From Ectobius pallidus (taxonomy: Eukaryota; Arthropoda; Insecta; Blattodea; Ectobiidae), in assembly GCA_964059195.1 (NCBI GenBank), contig CAXKWD010000006.1:69395073-69459072 (forward strand): a DNA stretch of 64,000 nt, written 5' to 3'. The notes under the pieces were generated by a model. It did not search any database and was not told the origin of the DNA. It saw nothing but the letters and a program-made list of their open reading frames with translations. Of the stretch, positions 1-11,979 are shown piece after piece. Within the stretch, counting starts at the first letter, position 1; each line of letters starts with the position of its first letter. The position numbers and the translations under genes were made by a program.

Positions 1-171
1 CTATATTTTTATACGTTAAAGTTATGTAAAAAGTTATAGCCTACACTTTTTAAACTACTGACATACATTTTGATTTATGTACGATGTTAAGGTTGGGAAG
101 GGGAAGAAAGCAAAAAGGTTCGTCGCGCGCCGGGGTCGCCCAACCATTGCGAGCAATGAGACTTATTATAC

Positions 172-679
172 TAAGGGCTGTGTTCACCAACACAGATAAA
201 ATTTATCGGTATCGTGGATAATAAAAACTACGATTAATCCATTATCTCAAACTGTAAACCTTTCGGGTTTCACCACATAGTTTGTCACCTTGGTTTTCAA
301 AAGCTTGGTTTTTGTTTACTACTTGTCTGACCCTTAAATTTTTCATAAGAGTAACCTACGGCATCTGGTGGTTGTTGTGTGAAACAGCGGGGGAAGACTG
401 TCTATTGGCTACTTCCGGACGGCTTCATATTCCTCGTCGCTGTGATCATCTCTCATGTTGATCAGATGTTTCAATCGCCTACGCGCAATCTTGATGTCGC
501 AGTCAGCTTGGTTTTATCCTGTTTTGCTGACCGATATTTCACGGATGACGCATTAGCTTGGATATTATCGAAAAACCAAGTTATTATAGCTGGTGAAACG
601 CAAAATGAACGATATCGAAGCTTTTCAGTCTAAAGATCAGGATCTTACAGGTTATCGGCGTTGGTGAACACAGCCCTAA
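172..679. mobile_element. PIF/Harbinger-type MITE with TAA target duplication
   Basis: Seen: terminal inverted repeats, left GGGCTGTGTTCACCAACA and right the inverse complement ending TGGTGAACACAGCCC, bounded by TAA on both sides (172-174 and 677-679), so the element is 175-676. Known: PIF/Harbinger elements make 3-bp TWA duplications and often begin GGG. No transposase is recognisable. On the minus strand, about 515 down to a stop at 409, is a short open stretch with a basic then acidic composition (ARRRLKHL ... DDHSDEEYEAV) that could be a relic of the parent element's gene; this is inference. The plus-strand 84-codon frame at 379-633 starts with GTG and is probably spurious. Confidence 0.8.
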
Positions 680-2284
680 TACTTCAATAGTACTGTTGAT
701 CGTGTAATTTTGAATGAAGTAGATGTAATGGGATTATATCTCCTACAAGTTGTAAAGCAGACAAATGGGATTATGATTATTACATCTTCATCTATAATTT
801 TTTGTTTACGAAGGATATAACGATGAATATTTAAAATGTTACCATTCACAATGTTAAATGTCCTTGTAGTGGAAGGTCTTAGCGTTATTAAAACCACATT
901 CATAGGTCTAAGTCAAACGGGATTTTTACGTTTATAGGAATTTCATTTAATTCACAATTTCAACCACACTGTTTCCTCCGACAGACGAGATATTTCTCGC
1001 ACTTCAAGTACATTTTATTAGAACATGACTCTCATTCAAGAGACTGATGCTAAATATTGCTGAAGTCATCAACATGACTGGACATGCCACGGTCGAAGTA
1101 ATATTAATTCCTCGGATCCCAGTCATCCCATCCCTTCCTTTCCGATAAGTCATTTCAATTTAGACTTCTGCAGTTCCCCGCTCGTTTGAGTTTCAGTAAA
1201 AGCATCAACAATTAACAAGGAAATCACCTAAAGCTGGATGAGTCGATCTTTGGAAACCATGCTTCTCACATGGGTTGTTCAAAAGTTGGAAATGCAACAA
1301 TTCTAGCTCGAAAGGGAATGTCTCTTAATATAGTTAATCCGGAAGCTCTACAAGCAAACATTCTTATTTTATTTTATAACATCGGGTCTATTTTTATAGA
1401 TTTATTATTGCTAGTGCCTCCACCAACCTGTTATACCTAGGTATAAACATGGAAACTAACAATATGTTTTAACCTGATGTGAAATACTCACATAACTTCC
1501 TCTAGCCTTAATATATTCGGTGCACTGTAGAGAGCTGTTGAACAAGAAAGAGGACTGCCACCGGTGAGGGGAGAGTGAGTGGAAGGGAAGTCTCCCATTG
1601 CATTGCACGGCACCAATCGTCTTCCTAGCTGGTCAGCTTTCTACACGGCTGTAATGTAGTAGAGTGGATTCAGTTGTCTCAGCCTCCTTCAAAGTCGAAT
1701 TATTCGCGAGGCAATATGTAAAACCCAAGTTTGTGTCTCCTTCAGAGAATTTATTGGGGATAATTTGTATATAAAAGTTTAGCTATTAGTGTAAAGTATT
1801 TAATATCTCGTAATACCATATTTCATATTGCTCCCAGTAGTGAAGAGTAGGGTCTCCAAGTGGAGATTACTGTTATCTATTTGAATTTTGTTACTCTTAC
1901 TTCCCGATAAAGGGCAGAGTGACAGGTGGTGAGCCCATCGCCTTACTACTCCCCCCCGGAAACTAAGGTATTACTTGGACGCGAAAGGGCAGAGGAATTT
2001 TGTCCGCAGGCTCTAATTTAGGCTTGGAGTTCTTTTACGTGCCGTAAATCTACGACATGGGCCCCCCAGCTTAAAGTCCCAGGATTTTTATACCCTAAAA
2101 AATCCATCGACCTTCAGATCTAGAGGCGGGCACACTACCTCTAGACCACTGCGACCGACAATACATAATATACCGTATATTATATTATATCATGCACATT
2201 ATGCAATTACGGTACTACAGAAAATTTATACAAAGCCGTTTTGGAGAACACTAAGAAAAAATGAAACTCTCTTCGTGTAAACTC
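680..2284. other. No gene recognised; possible degraded dispersed repeat
   Basis: AT-rich noncoding DNA. Between about 1500 and 2165 the composition shifts towards GC, with C runs near 1950 and 2065 and a stretch at 1900-2165 that resembles, from memory, an unclassified dispersed repeat of arthropod genomes. No open frame, terminal repeat or target duplication was found, so no element is called. Confidence 0.3.
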
Positions 2285-2865
2285 AAATAAAAACTAGTGG
2301 AATGCACTCACCTAACTTTCTTTACCCTACGCATGGCCAATACAGCTTTCTCACTTTACATTCTGATGAATCCATTTGTTTTATCATGAAGCAAAATATA
2401 ATTGTTCACCAGGCAAGACTGAGTTTCTATGAACTGCATTGGCTTCTTTATAACTGCCCTTCAGAAAACGTTAGACGTTCCATTTAAAAGTTTTAGTATA
2501 AGCACCTCCTGCACAAAATGTATTAAACAAAATCGCTAGAGCTCAAAATCTCAAATACAGTATGAAATTATCTTCATGTAAAGTGGGATTAGGGTAAGAG
2601 AAAGTCGTCCGTCCTCGTGTCATATCCCCAGAAGATATCTAACCGGATACAAAATGTTTTTTGTACAATTTTAATTTCCCTGCTAGGCTTTTCACAGACA
2701 TTCAGACACACAATCACACAAGACATGTTTCTGAATATAGCAGTTTATAGTTCAGAGTACTTCAAATCGTCTATTTATGTTAAAATTGGTCAACGAATTT
2801 CAGGGTCGAACACAATAGGCTACTTCCTCTACCTCTAGTACAGTAAATAATAGTAATAGCCTCTG
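2285..2865 (+). repeat. Dispersed repeat family R-A, copy 1
   Basis: This stretch aligns by eye with 38365-38960, and its second half with 16200-16470, all on the plus strand. Shared landmarks are TTCACCAGGCAAGAC near 2406, ATATCTAACC near 2635, a CAGACATTCAGACACA-like block near 2696, and a final block around GGGTCGAACACAATAGG near 2803 followed by TTCCTCTACCTCTAG. No long open frame and no clear termini. The class is unknown; it could be the noncoding part of a larger element. Confidence 0.65.
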
Positions 2866-5800
2866 TATCCTTAAGTAGAGCTAAGGACTTTTTTTTAAGA
2901 ATTCTTAACCAGATAAGGACCAGACACAATGGGAAGACTCCTACGCTAAGTGATTAACCCAAACGAAGAAACTATTAATGCGTTCATATCGAAACTTACC
3001 TTCAAATTTCACTGACAGAACCTGTATCCTATAGGAAGTCTATATACCAACAACTAGCTGCTTTTTAATAACTGGAAGGTTCCAATTCGAGACTGCAATA
3101 TTGCCAGTAGTATTTAGACATCCCTCGCTAGCTAGATAGCGATGTACCGTGATCCACTGCTGCTCGCTCGTACAGTAGTCAGTGCTGTCCAACTCAATGC
3201 TGCACTATTTACCAATTCCCATGTTTTAGTAGAAATTTCCATTCGCTTTTCGGGAACTTACAATTTAGAAAATCAGCTAGAGTTTGCTGGACTCATTAAT
3301 AGGTCCTTTGTAAGGCAGGCTAAAGAGAAGACAACACAACGATTTCCGATAAATGATAGAACCAGGAATAATCTGAGAAAACGAGATTCCAATTAATTAT
3401 TCGCGTTTGCGATCATGGAAACACCGCCCCCTCGAAATGCGGTCAGACTAGACTGCCGCTGGTTTCGAACACGCTACACGATGTTTCGAATGCGAGTCCG
3501 TGACATCACCGCTTTAGCTTTATTTAATTATAGCCTATGGTTTATATAAATTTAATGCTTTTTATATCAGGCCTACAATACAAATTACACGTATTCGAAA
3601 AGAGGTCACAAAAGCGATAAGACCTTCAGAATGATTTAAAACGATTTTAGTGCGCAAACATTATAAAAGTACGAGATTCGTTAGTTCTTAGTATAATAAT
3701 TATTAATTTCAAATAGGAAGCTTCATTCAAATATTGTAATGGATTTTAGAGGAAAATTTAGCAAGCACAATTGAATTAATAATTTGTAAGATGCTTGTTT
3801 CTAAATTGATAGTTGATTAAATCCTCATCCTTTACACAATATCCAATTACTAAAAAAGGACGACGGATCTTTAAAAGCCTTTCTTTTAAAAATTTTAGTA
3901 CGTAGCCTACTGTTAAAAAAACTAAGCTTGTTACAAATGAAATCTTTTATAAGATAAAATCTTATGGAGAACAATTTAAAAATTTAAAAGGTGCCAAGCA
4001 ACTTGAATTAAACTCATAATGAACCCCTTGCGTTTTAAATGCAGTTATACCCACTTTAGAGTAAAGCGCTTACACACTTCACTGAATGCTATTAGTTTAA
4101 AAGTCTCTCTTAATGTAATTTTATTTATGAGGCTGGGGGCTTCTTTATGGATTTTACTTCCAGCTTCCTTAATTCACTTTTCATAGCTGCTAGAGTTTCG
4201 GATATGAGTTTTTTTTGTGCCGTCTTCATTGTATTCGAATACCTTATCCTTGCAGAACGTACAACTTTGAGATATTTAATAAGGCATTTTCTGTAGAGCG
4301 CTGTTATTGATTCTCTTTAGAGCCAGTGGAGAAAATTAATATACCGGTAGGTTATTATAAGTATTACACAAAGCAGAGGTAGAATATATACCTAATATGT
4401 TGGGAACTAGTTCGTAATAATATTTAACTTTTATTTCATGCATAATGATAGACACTCTTAATTTGTATACATATACACTGAAAATTACTTTATGAATTGT
4501 TTTGACCTTATCGTTCCACGAGTTGTTTTACATTGTACATGTAACTTCAAGATCGCACATTATATGGAACTATCATAACTGTAAAACTTGTTGCTATTGT
4601 ACATTCCTCGAGACAAAGAAAACTACGGGCTATCTACCTCCATTTTGACCCACAGTTAGGAGAGAAATTTTATAGTGGATATGTTGCGGTCAGATTGCAG
4701 ATAGCCGTGGACGTTTATAACAGTTTCTTGTTTCAGGAAAGTCTGCAGGTGTTCTCAGTAATTCAAGCCATTGGACCACGTAGGGTTCTAGGCAAATTGG
4801 ATCACGGTCAGTTATTCAACATTTTTGGATAGGCAAATCGGGCCCCGGACTAGGTAAATTGGATCCTCAGCATTTTACTCCCGTCTCAACTCATATTTAT
4901 GCCACACCCATCGATTTCTATTATTATTTACAATTAGGAGTACATATTTCATTCAGGAATTCAGGGAAGGTATCTGAAAAAAGGACCGAAAGAGGAGCAA
5001 CACCTCAGAGAAAGTCGATATGAAAATAAAATAAAAAGTTCCCTTCTTCAATTTAGCCAGAGCATCGGTTTTAAATGTTTGCCTTCATTTAAAGGCCTGA
5101 ACAGAAACGAAAAAAAGCATCTCATAGAAATAAATTGCGCTACTATATTATTGGAAAACGAAAAGAAAACTGAGGCAGATGACATACTCTAAATTTAAAT
5201 AACTTTTGGGGGGGGGGAAGATGCAGCCAATTTCAACGTGGAACCCCCTGAGTAGTTCAAATTGATTGATCGAATAAGGAAAATAACAGCTGGTACCCTA
5301 TTTACCTACAACCATTTTTCCCCAGAACCCAGTTTACTGCACTCTTTGCGCTCGAGGTCCGGTTTACCATTCCCGCTCGGAGCTTCCGAATAGCTACTGA
5401 TTAATATGAATAAGTTTTTATTGCTTTTAGACTTTTTTAAATTCCTGTTATATAGCACAAAATTTAATAATACCTCAACAAGAATTAGGACCACTTCCAG
5501 CTAAGAAAATTAAAATACACTTTGTAATTATTACGAGAAGTTAGAGAACTTATTGAAATGATAACTGACAATGTGATGGATCTTCACAAAAGATAATAAT
5601 ATATATTATGGATGAAAGGTAGCTTGTACATTCAATTCTTTGGATATCTGCAGATATGGTAGAGTACTTGGCTTTTCCTCTTGGAATCATTTTAATACAT
5701 TTTAATTGTTTTCTATCCCTTAAAGGTGTACTCAAGAATAAATTAGGACGAAATTGAAACACCAAGGAACTTGCATAAGTCTGAATTCGCTTCTGGGCTT

Positions 5801-6627
5801 CTCAATTAACTTACATTTTCATTCACTCCTTTCTCTTTCTTATACGCAGTAGCGGTGCGAAATACAGCCATATTCCCTTTACAATCTACTTTTACATTGT
5901 TATACTCATTTGCTTTGTATCACAAGGCGTACTATTCAGAGTTAGTTTCAAATTCAGAACTTATTAAATTTCTAGAATAGCTGATGGAAGAATGGAGAAT
6001 TGCTTTTTAACTGCTTTTGGACTGGGAGACTTCTTTTGGTTAAAGAACAGGACAGTATTCGAAAAAGGATTGTATTTTGTTCACATAATTTAGATTCGTT
6101 ATTACTTAAAGGAAACGTTGCTCATTGTAAGTATTCATTTTTCTTAGAAGTACACGAAATAATAAGTTAATTTTAAAACGTTCACAAAGCAGTAATGGGC
6201 ATCTGCCGATTACGTAAAATAATATGCAACCTGTAGCCCTACAGTACAAAGCGAGATTTGAGTGAAGAGTGGAAGGGGGTTTACCTCTAAACAATTAAAC
6301 GTACTGTATAGAGAAGAGTATTACGAGAGTGATTTGGGAGAGGGTGCATTGTGATAGCACGATTACAAGCATATCATTTACCCTTTCTACTCATCCCTGC
6401 TATAAAGTATAATATTATTAACAGCAGTCTCAATCAACAGATTCCTTCATATATCCTCACCCTCAAATAACTTTTCTTTATTCCGTTCTCAACAAAAGAA
6501 TAACCTTTCAAGCTTGCATTCTGCATATCACCCTCAACCAGGGAGTACTGATGGGTTAGATTTTGACAGGGCTACCAGGTTATTTCATTTCTCCACATCA
6601 AGTTTTTTTTTAATAATGCAAGTTTTT
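2866..6627. other. No gene recognised
   Basis: AT-rich noncoding DNA of 3.7 kb. The only notable items are a run of ten G at 5208-5217 and a short related pair of blocks near 4793 and 4853 sharing the string AAATTGGATC. The open frames here are under 90 codons and show no protein-like motif. Confidence 0.5.
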
Positions 6628-7272
6628 AAATTTATTTATTTAAGGTCGCTTTCTAACTGTCAGGGTCACCAGCGACCACAATAATTAATACATTTATATT
6701 GAAAAAGTGCTACAAGAAGTGAAGTATGAAGAAAAATATATATGAAACTTGAAATTTAGTAAGAAGAACAACATATTAAACATAAAAAGGACTGGAAGTA
6801 ATTTAGGAACTATTGACAAACTATGAATTGAATTGACATTATATGAATGATTTTAACTGTGATAGTTCCAAAAGTGAGATAACCTTAAGGCATCCTTCAT
6901 CATTTTTAAATATATTGTATAAGTCTCCTTTGATATTTAACAGACGCCTTACATGCAGTAACCGTGGACATTCCAGAATAAGATGGGAGGAAGTTACATC
7001 CCCATTACATTTCGGGCAAGGATCCTTAATAGATTTCTTCATAAGATAGCCATGGCTAAGGTTGAAGTGGCCAATCCGCAGCCTGGTCAGCAGGACTCGT
7101 TGTCTTCTACAGAGGAGAGTATTCGGAATGGCTGGCTCAGTAACAGATTTCCGGACGAGCTGCAGTTTTAAAGGAGTGGATTTAGTTGCAAGGGATACAG
7201 CCATTTGAACGTATGGTACATTCCTGCAGTAGGAAACGGAATTGAGTATGGAGGAAGAATTATCAATTTTCA
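6628..7272 (-). mobile_element. 5'-truncated LINE, 3' end (family L-A)
   Basis: Minus-strand LINE whose coding part ends near 6839 and whose 3' noncoding part ends in a TTAAATAAATAAA-type tail around 6630-6655. The same 3' end is present on the opposite strand at 19815-20135, which confirms a dispersed element. The frame remains readable upstream of the Met at 7204 to about 7272, where it meets a stop and similarity is lost, so this is taken as the 5' truncation point. Confidence 0.85.
6839..7204 (-). pseudogene. C-terminus of a LINE polyprotein (zinc-knuckle region)
   Basis: A 121-codon open frame. Residues about 33-50 read RQRVLLTRLRIGHFNLSH, the conserved segment that follows the RNase H region in many insect LINEs of the I/Jockey type. 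Residues about 62-82 hold a Cys/His knuckle, CPKC followed by SSHLILEC. This region is thought to bind RNA or DNA during target-primed reverse transcription. No catalytic reverse transcriptase or RNase H residues remain, so the copy cannot move. The Met at 7204 is internal: the same frame continues upstream without an initiator. It is the tail of a dead copy, not a gene start. Confidence 0.85.
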
Positions 7273-7486
7273 GATGAATTCATTTCAATTGTGAAAAAAT
7301 TCATGCTACCAGAAATCAAGAAACTGAAAAGTGAAAGCACTGACGCACTGAATGGTACGATAAGTATGCGGGTTTTCTTACGTTACGTAGGTAACTCGGT
7401 TTTTCGAACTGGAGTGGGTGAGAATTAGTTACGTCTAATTACAGTGACGTGTAAAAAAACATTACTAGTGTTGTGGCAGTAATTCT

Positions 7487-7800
7487 TTGAGGAACTTTGA
7501 CCTCATCAAGAGGATCATTTGTTTCTTACAACCGATATTGGCATATGCATTGTTTAGGAACATGGACAGCATGACCGCCCGTCTTAATGCCGGTGAACTT
7601 CTTTCTTTAGAGGCATGTGAAGAGTGTCTAGCTGCTACAAGAGATGAACTGAGTACACGCATACCCGCTGCCTTTGACCGCATTCGTCAGAAACCACATG
7701 TTGGACAGAGTTCGACAGGAAATGGAACGACGGTATCATGAATGCATTGGGGCCGAGGGTGGACACTTTGAAGAGCTTCTCATATTAAAAAATATATATA
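7487..7800 (+). pseudogene. C-terminal remnant of a mariner-like DDE transposase
   Basis: The frame from 7487 gives LNAGELLSLEACEECLAATR and then a basic segment ending RIPAAFDRIRQK near 7690. After a frameshift at about 7695 the reading continues in another frame as a basic helix and then CIGAEGGHFEELL, ending near 7790. The pattern RR..C(I)..(N/E)GGHFE.L close to the C-terminus is typical of mariner/Tc1-group transposases of insects. No catalytic Asp or Glu can be seen, and upstream sequence to 7300 shows no clear DDE domain, so only the tail survives. Assignment rests on this short motif and is moderate. Confidence 0.5.
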
Positions 7801-10447
7801 CATATTCAGTTGTTCTTATACATTAACAGCCTTACTAATAAAAGCTGCTTATACCTGCGTTGAACGGTTGTTTGGTTGTTCACCGCGCAAGTTCTGCATA
7901 AGCCGCATTACCAATAATCGGGGTGTAACTGCCGAGTTTACACCGGGTTTGTACGTCCAACGTCATCAAATACGTCACTCTAGTTGTGACGATACTAGCC
8001 CCAGGCTATGAAGGGACTGCTGAACGCCATCTATCGGTGTAGCGGGCAAACAACGATGGATCGTCTGCAAACTAATTTGTAGTTTCAGTATTTCATTATA
8101 CTGTTTTCAGAAAGCTGTAATCATGGGTAAAAGTATGGAAATATGTCCCGCAAACAAGGAACAATGTTTATAATTCCGCAAAAGCAGCTCAGAATATGCG
8201 TAGCCTCAAAATTCAATCTCAGACATCTACGAAACGACCGGCTGTTACGGATATCGGGCATCTTGTTTATTTACGTCAAGTTTATACAAGGGGGCCAGCC
8301 TGTGTAAAGGTTGCACACATTCAGCCTTATGCAAAGATTATTAGTACACTTTTTCTCCTCAGCTGTGTATATTCCTGGTATAAATGTTACAACTGGATTA
8401 TTAGTAAGACTGTAAATGAGCTTATGTAATCTCTAGACCTTGTCTGCTTCTTCACGTGGATCCAAAAATTGCATCTGCCAACATCGATTGTTTGACAAAA
8501 AATGATCTTCTTGGACTGACATACAATTCCACAAAGATTTTTGCAGATATCCTGAATCATCCTGTATATTTTTTCGTGCATCTCTTCCCTCTGCCTATTT
8601 ATTAGGCCTAATGTATAGTGTGTACTATGACTGCTGTCTATTCTTTTTCTTTGGTCTACCCTGCATTCATTCATTCAGCAAATTCTTGCATTATAATTAT
8701 TCCTAACTTAAGTGTCCTAACCACTCATCTGATCACATCAAACACCGAAGAATTTTATAGTATATTGTATATTTTATATATATAATATAAAAATGGGTGT
8801 AACCTTTCATCTTTATTAGCCTATGCTGTGAGATCCTTTGTACCAATGGTGCATTTTCAACATCCGTGGATTATTTTAGTGATTATGTACATGGATTAAG
8901 TTTTTGTGCTTTCGGCTTATGCAGATGAGAAAAAGGGAGGTACTTTTTTATTATATCATTCTTCATAGTCTAGTCTCCCTCGCCTCTGGGGGTTTGTCGT
9001 ATTAAAATCAATAACCATGTTAGCTCCAGTGCCCTCTTCTCCAAAACTCCGTCTTTTCCCCCTTTTCTCTCTTCTTTCGAAACTTATTTATAAAGGAATA
9101 TCGAATAACATAATTATATTAGTTTATCTTCTCACTTAATTAACTCTGATCATTTAGAACGCTTTTTAATTTTGTTTCTAATATACCTTTTCTTAAAAAA
9201 TGAGGAAATGAAAATAATTTTTCTGTAGGATTCCTGCTATTAAGTTGTAACTATTCACACGTAATAGTAGAGATGAGATCTCACAGGAGCTCTATAGCAT
9301 GAAGGAGTTTTATCTTGCCGGATGAAAATTAGGACGCTGAGCAACTTCCTGTGCCTTTTGGTGTCAGTTTTGCCATAGCGGGATAGAGCATATAGGCCAC
9401 GTAGTATTCCATCAAGTTTTCTACAAGAATTAGATAAAGCATCATCCATTTCTACATTAAAATTTATTTTGGAATTTCTTCACTTTGTAATGTCGTTTGC
9501 AGTCATTTCAGAGAAGCCAAAATTCAAATTTCTATACACACTGATAACTTATTTCAATCTCATTGCTGTACAAAGGTTAACATGAATAGGGATTGCATGG
9601 GGTTATGAAAGACTTTCAACTAAAACAGTCTCTGTTATCAGAATTTGCCATTACATCTGACATTTCAGTAGGCTATGTGGAGTTTTAATTGTACTTTTAT
9701 TTCATTTTTACAAGAACCGTCAACTTTTTAAAAGCTTAAAATGGGTTTAAATCATTCTTCTTAGTTTCTAGAAGAATATGTGTAAAACTGTGAATCGTAA
9801 GACTATACTTATCAATTAAATCACTTTTGAAAATTACGTGGGATGTGTTCAACTTATTTGGAATAAGAAGATTTTATAACAATCTATCAAATAAGCCTTA
9901 AAATAAGCCTTAACATCTTAATTAATTAGTTATGGTGTTTTTAGACTTCATTCGGCTATTATGATCAGTCGGGCTTATTTAGCGACTTATTAGTAGTAGT
10001 TCCATTGGGTACAAAGCGACCCCTGGTGATCCCTTAGGGGGATATTCTAAGCGGATTTGTTTCCGAGCTTCCTCAAATCAAGGGCGAATATTTCCAACAT
10101 GGCAATCGCTTTTCGAATTAAGAAATTCCCACTCAGGCTGCCAGGCCTTAGGAGTTAACCCACAATACTCCCGAAATGGAGTATGGTTATACAATTTCCA
10201 AAATGATACAAAAATTACTATTATTGTTACCCATATGGCCTATTAAGTTTCTGGTGTAATTTCAAAGTAATAATGTTTTGTGTACTTTTTTTATAAAAAT
10301 GACTGCTTTTGCGCCAAGGTTCATTACTAAAGCCCATATACAAAATATTTACAAAACTGATAACAAAGCAATTTAAACTAATTAGTTAACGTTACACAAA
10401 TAAATACATTACCACATCCTTAAAGAGACCATTAAAATTCCATCTTT
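7801..10447. other. No gene recognised
   Basis: AT-rich noncoding DNA, with a more GC-balanced patch at 7870-8310. That patch has no coherent frame, no terminal repeats and no match to other parts of the window. TAGGCCTA occurs near 8603. Confidence 0.5.
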
Positions 10448-10979
10448 ATTAAGTGCCAGAATGGTACTTTATGAGATTGTGTGGGGGACGGAAAATGACT
10501 GTCCGTCTGTCTGTCTGTCCGTCTGTCTGTCTGTCTGTCTGTCGGTCTGTCTGTCGGTCTTTCTGTCTGTCTTTCTGTCTGTCTTTCTGTCTGTCTTTCT
10601 GTCTGTCCGTGTGTCTGTACGCGGCATAACTCAAATAAGCTTTATCGGATTTTTATGAAACTTGACATACGCATTTATAACGTCCATGGGAAGAATCCTA
10701 CTGATATTGGACCAAATCGGTTGACCGGTATCGGAGTAATGCCCAATTTAGTTCCTATTTTAATGGAAATATATAAAGAAGGTGCGATAACTCAAATACG
10801 CTTTATCGGAGTTACATGAAACTTGGTATAAGCAGTTACGACTTACATGGAAAGAAGCCTACTGAATTTGGACCAAATCGGTTGACCGGTACCGAAATAA
10901 CGAGTACGTCTATTATAATGTAATCTTCGTTCTCCGACAATGCAAAGCATTTTGATTGGCTCGAGGCCAACCAATCAGC
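10448..10979 (+). repeat. GTCT/tandem-unit dispersed repeat, copy 1 (two units)
   Basis: Begins ATTAAGTGCC, a boundary shared exactly with the copy at 25760. It then has a short unique leader, a CTGT/GTCT tetranucleotide array (about 10500-10612), and two units of roughly 150 bp (about 10620 and 10780). Each unit carries TAACTCAAATA, CTTTATCGGA, CATGAAACTTG or similar, GGACCAAATCGGTTGACCGG and CCGAAATAA or CCGGAGTAA. It ends at CCAACCAATCAGC. The open frames over the microsatellite (CLSVCLSV on one strand, DRQTDRQ on the other) are artefacts of the 4-bp period. Confidence 0.85.
10500..10612. repeat. (GTCT)n microsatellite with CCGT and TTCT variants
   Basis: Tetranucleotide array of GTCT/CTGT units with interspersed GTCC and TTCT variants. 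It is part of the dispersed repeat starting at 10448. The equivalent site in the other copy (about 25808-25850) is shorter and GTCC-rich, so the array differs between copies. Confidence 0.95.
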
Positions 10980-11449
10980 GAAACTTTCACGAATAGTACA
11001 TCATTAGGAAAACAGTTTCTTTCCTATATAAGGCCTTAGTGAACTGAACACAATGAACAAATATTCTAAATTTATTTTTACTTACAGTTTTCATAGCACA
11101 AACATTTTTAATGGCGGCAAAGCCGTGGGCACCAGCTGTAAAATATTGATAATTTAACCCCGGAAATATCGCGAAGAATAAAAATCCAAACAAACCATTC
11201 CTTCCCTTGAAAAATTATATAATTATTTCTGAAAAATATATAATGTCTGAAAATTACTTGAATTTAACAAATCAAATTCATATAATAAATATCTGTCAAC
11301 AAAAAGTTGAGATACAATGCCGCATATATATATTTTTTTTATCATTGAGAGCTTCGATGCAATGCAGTCAGATGTTTACTTCGTTGTTCTAGTTGAAATT
11401 GAGTACTACATGAATACTGTTATATACAGAAGGTACATTACTGTGAAAT
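10980..11449. other. No gene recognised; TATA-like site downstream of repeat
   Basis: AT-rich. A CCAAT box at the end of the preceding repeat (near 10970) is followed by TATATAAGG near 11026. No downstream open frame or exon was recognised, so this is only a promoter-like arrangement. Confidence 0.3.
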
Positions 11450-11702
11450 GGACGATATTTTGCAGAAAGGAACCAACCCTTAAATTTAAAAAAACCGGAA
11501 TAGATGCTACATTTTTGCTACTGAACTATACATTTAAGTTGTGCAAACTAGCCAACCCTCTTCATCCATTTATATGCCATCTATAAAGCAACCAAAAACA
11601 CACTCAAAAGATTCAGGTGGCGTTTTATTTAACTTTAAATGCCTGTTTTTTTAGCTTAAAAATCATGTGGGTTGGTTCCTTTCTGCAGAATGTCGTCCAA
11701 AT
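11446..11702. mobile_element. Short MITE, 249 bp, with AAAT flanks
   Basis: Inverted terminal repeats of about 30 bp: left begins GGACGATATTTTGCAGAAAG (11450) and right ends CTTTCTGCAGAATGTCGTCC (11698). I count two mismatches over 30 positions. Both sides are flanked by AAAT (11446-11449 and 11699-11702), a candidate 4-bp target duplication. No coding capacity. The superfamily is not assigned; a 4-bp duplication cannot be distinguished from a shorter one plus chance. Confidence 0.65.
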
Positions 11703-11789
11703 AATTAGCCCTATTTTTCACTGAATTTCGAGTTGGAATACATTTTAGATTTGATAAATAACACTATTATTTCACCTAATTATCAAACT

Positions 11790-11872
11790 AGACCGCCAAA
11801 CTGACTGAGTTGGCCAAATGGTAACGTCTTGGACTCGTATTTTGGAGGTCCCTGGATCAAATCCCGGAGCCG
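11790..11872 (+). repeat. tRNA-like SINE head, degraded
   Basis: GAGTTGGCCAAATGGTAACG resembles a Pol III A box, and about 40 bases later GGATCAAATCCC resembles a B box. Only the head is recognisable, no target duplication was found and no clover-leaf acceptor stem closes, so this is a SINE relic and not a tRNA gene. Confidence 0.5.
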
Positions 11873-11979
11873 ACCGATTTGACATTAATTTTTAAATTGT
11901 ATTTTTTATTTTTATGTTTGTGCGCGATTGTCAAGATATCACAAATCTGTAGTTCTGCTGACGCTGGTCGATTTTAATC

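Noticed and set aside
10449..10658. Open frames with CLSVCLSV or DRQTDRQ repeats as a repeat protein
   Set aside because: They are the unavoidable translation of a tetranucleotide microsatellite and are open on both strands.
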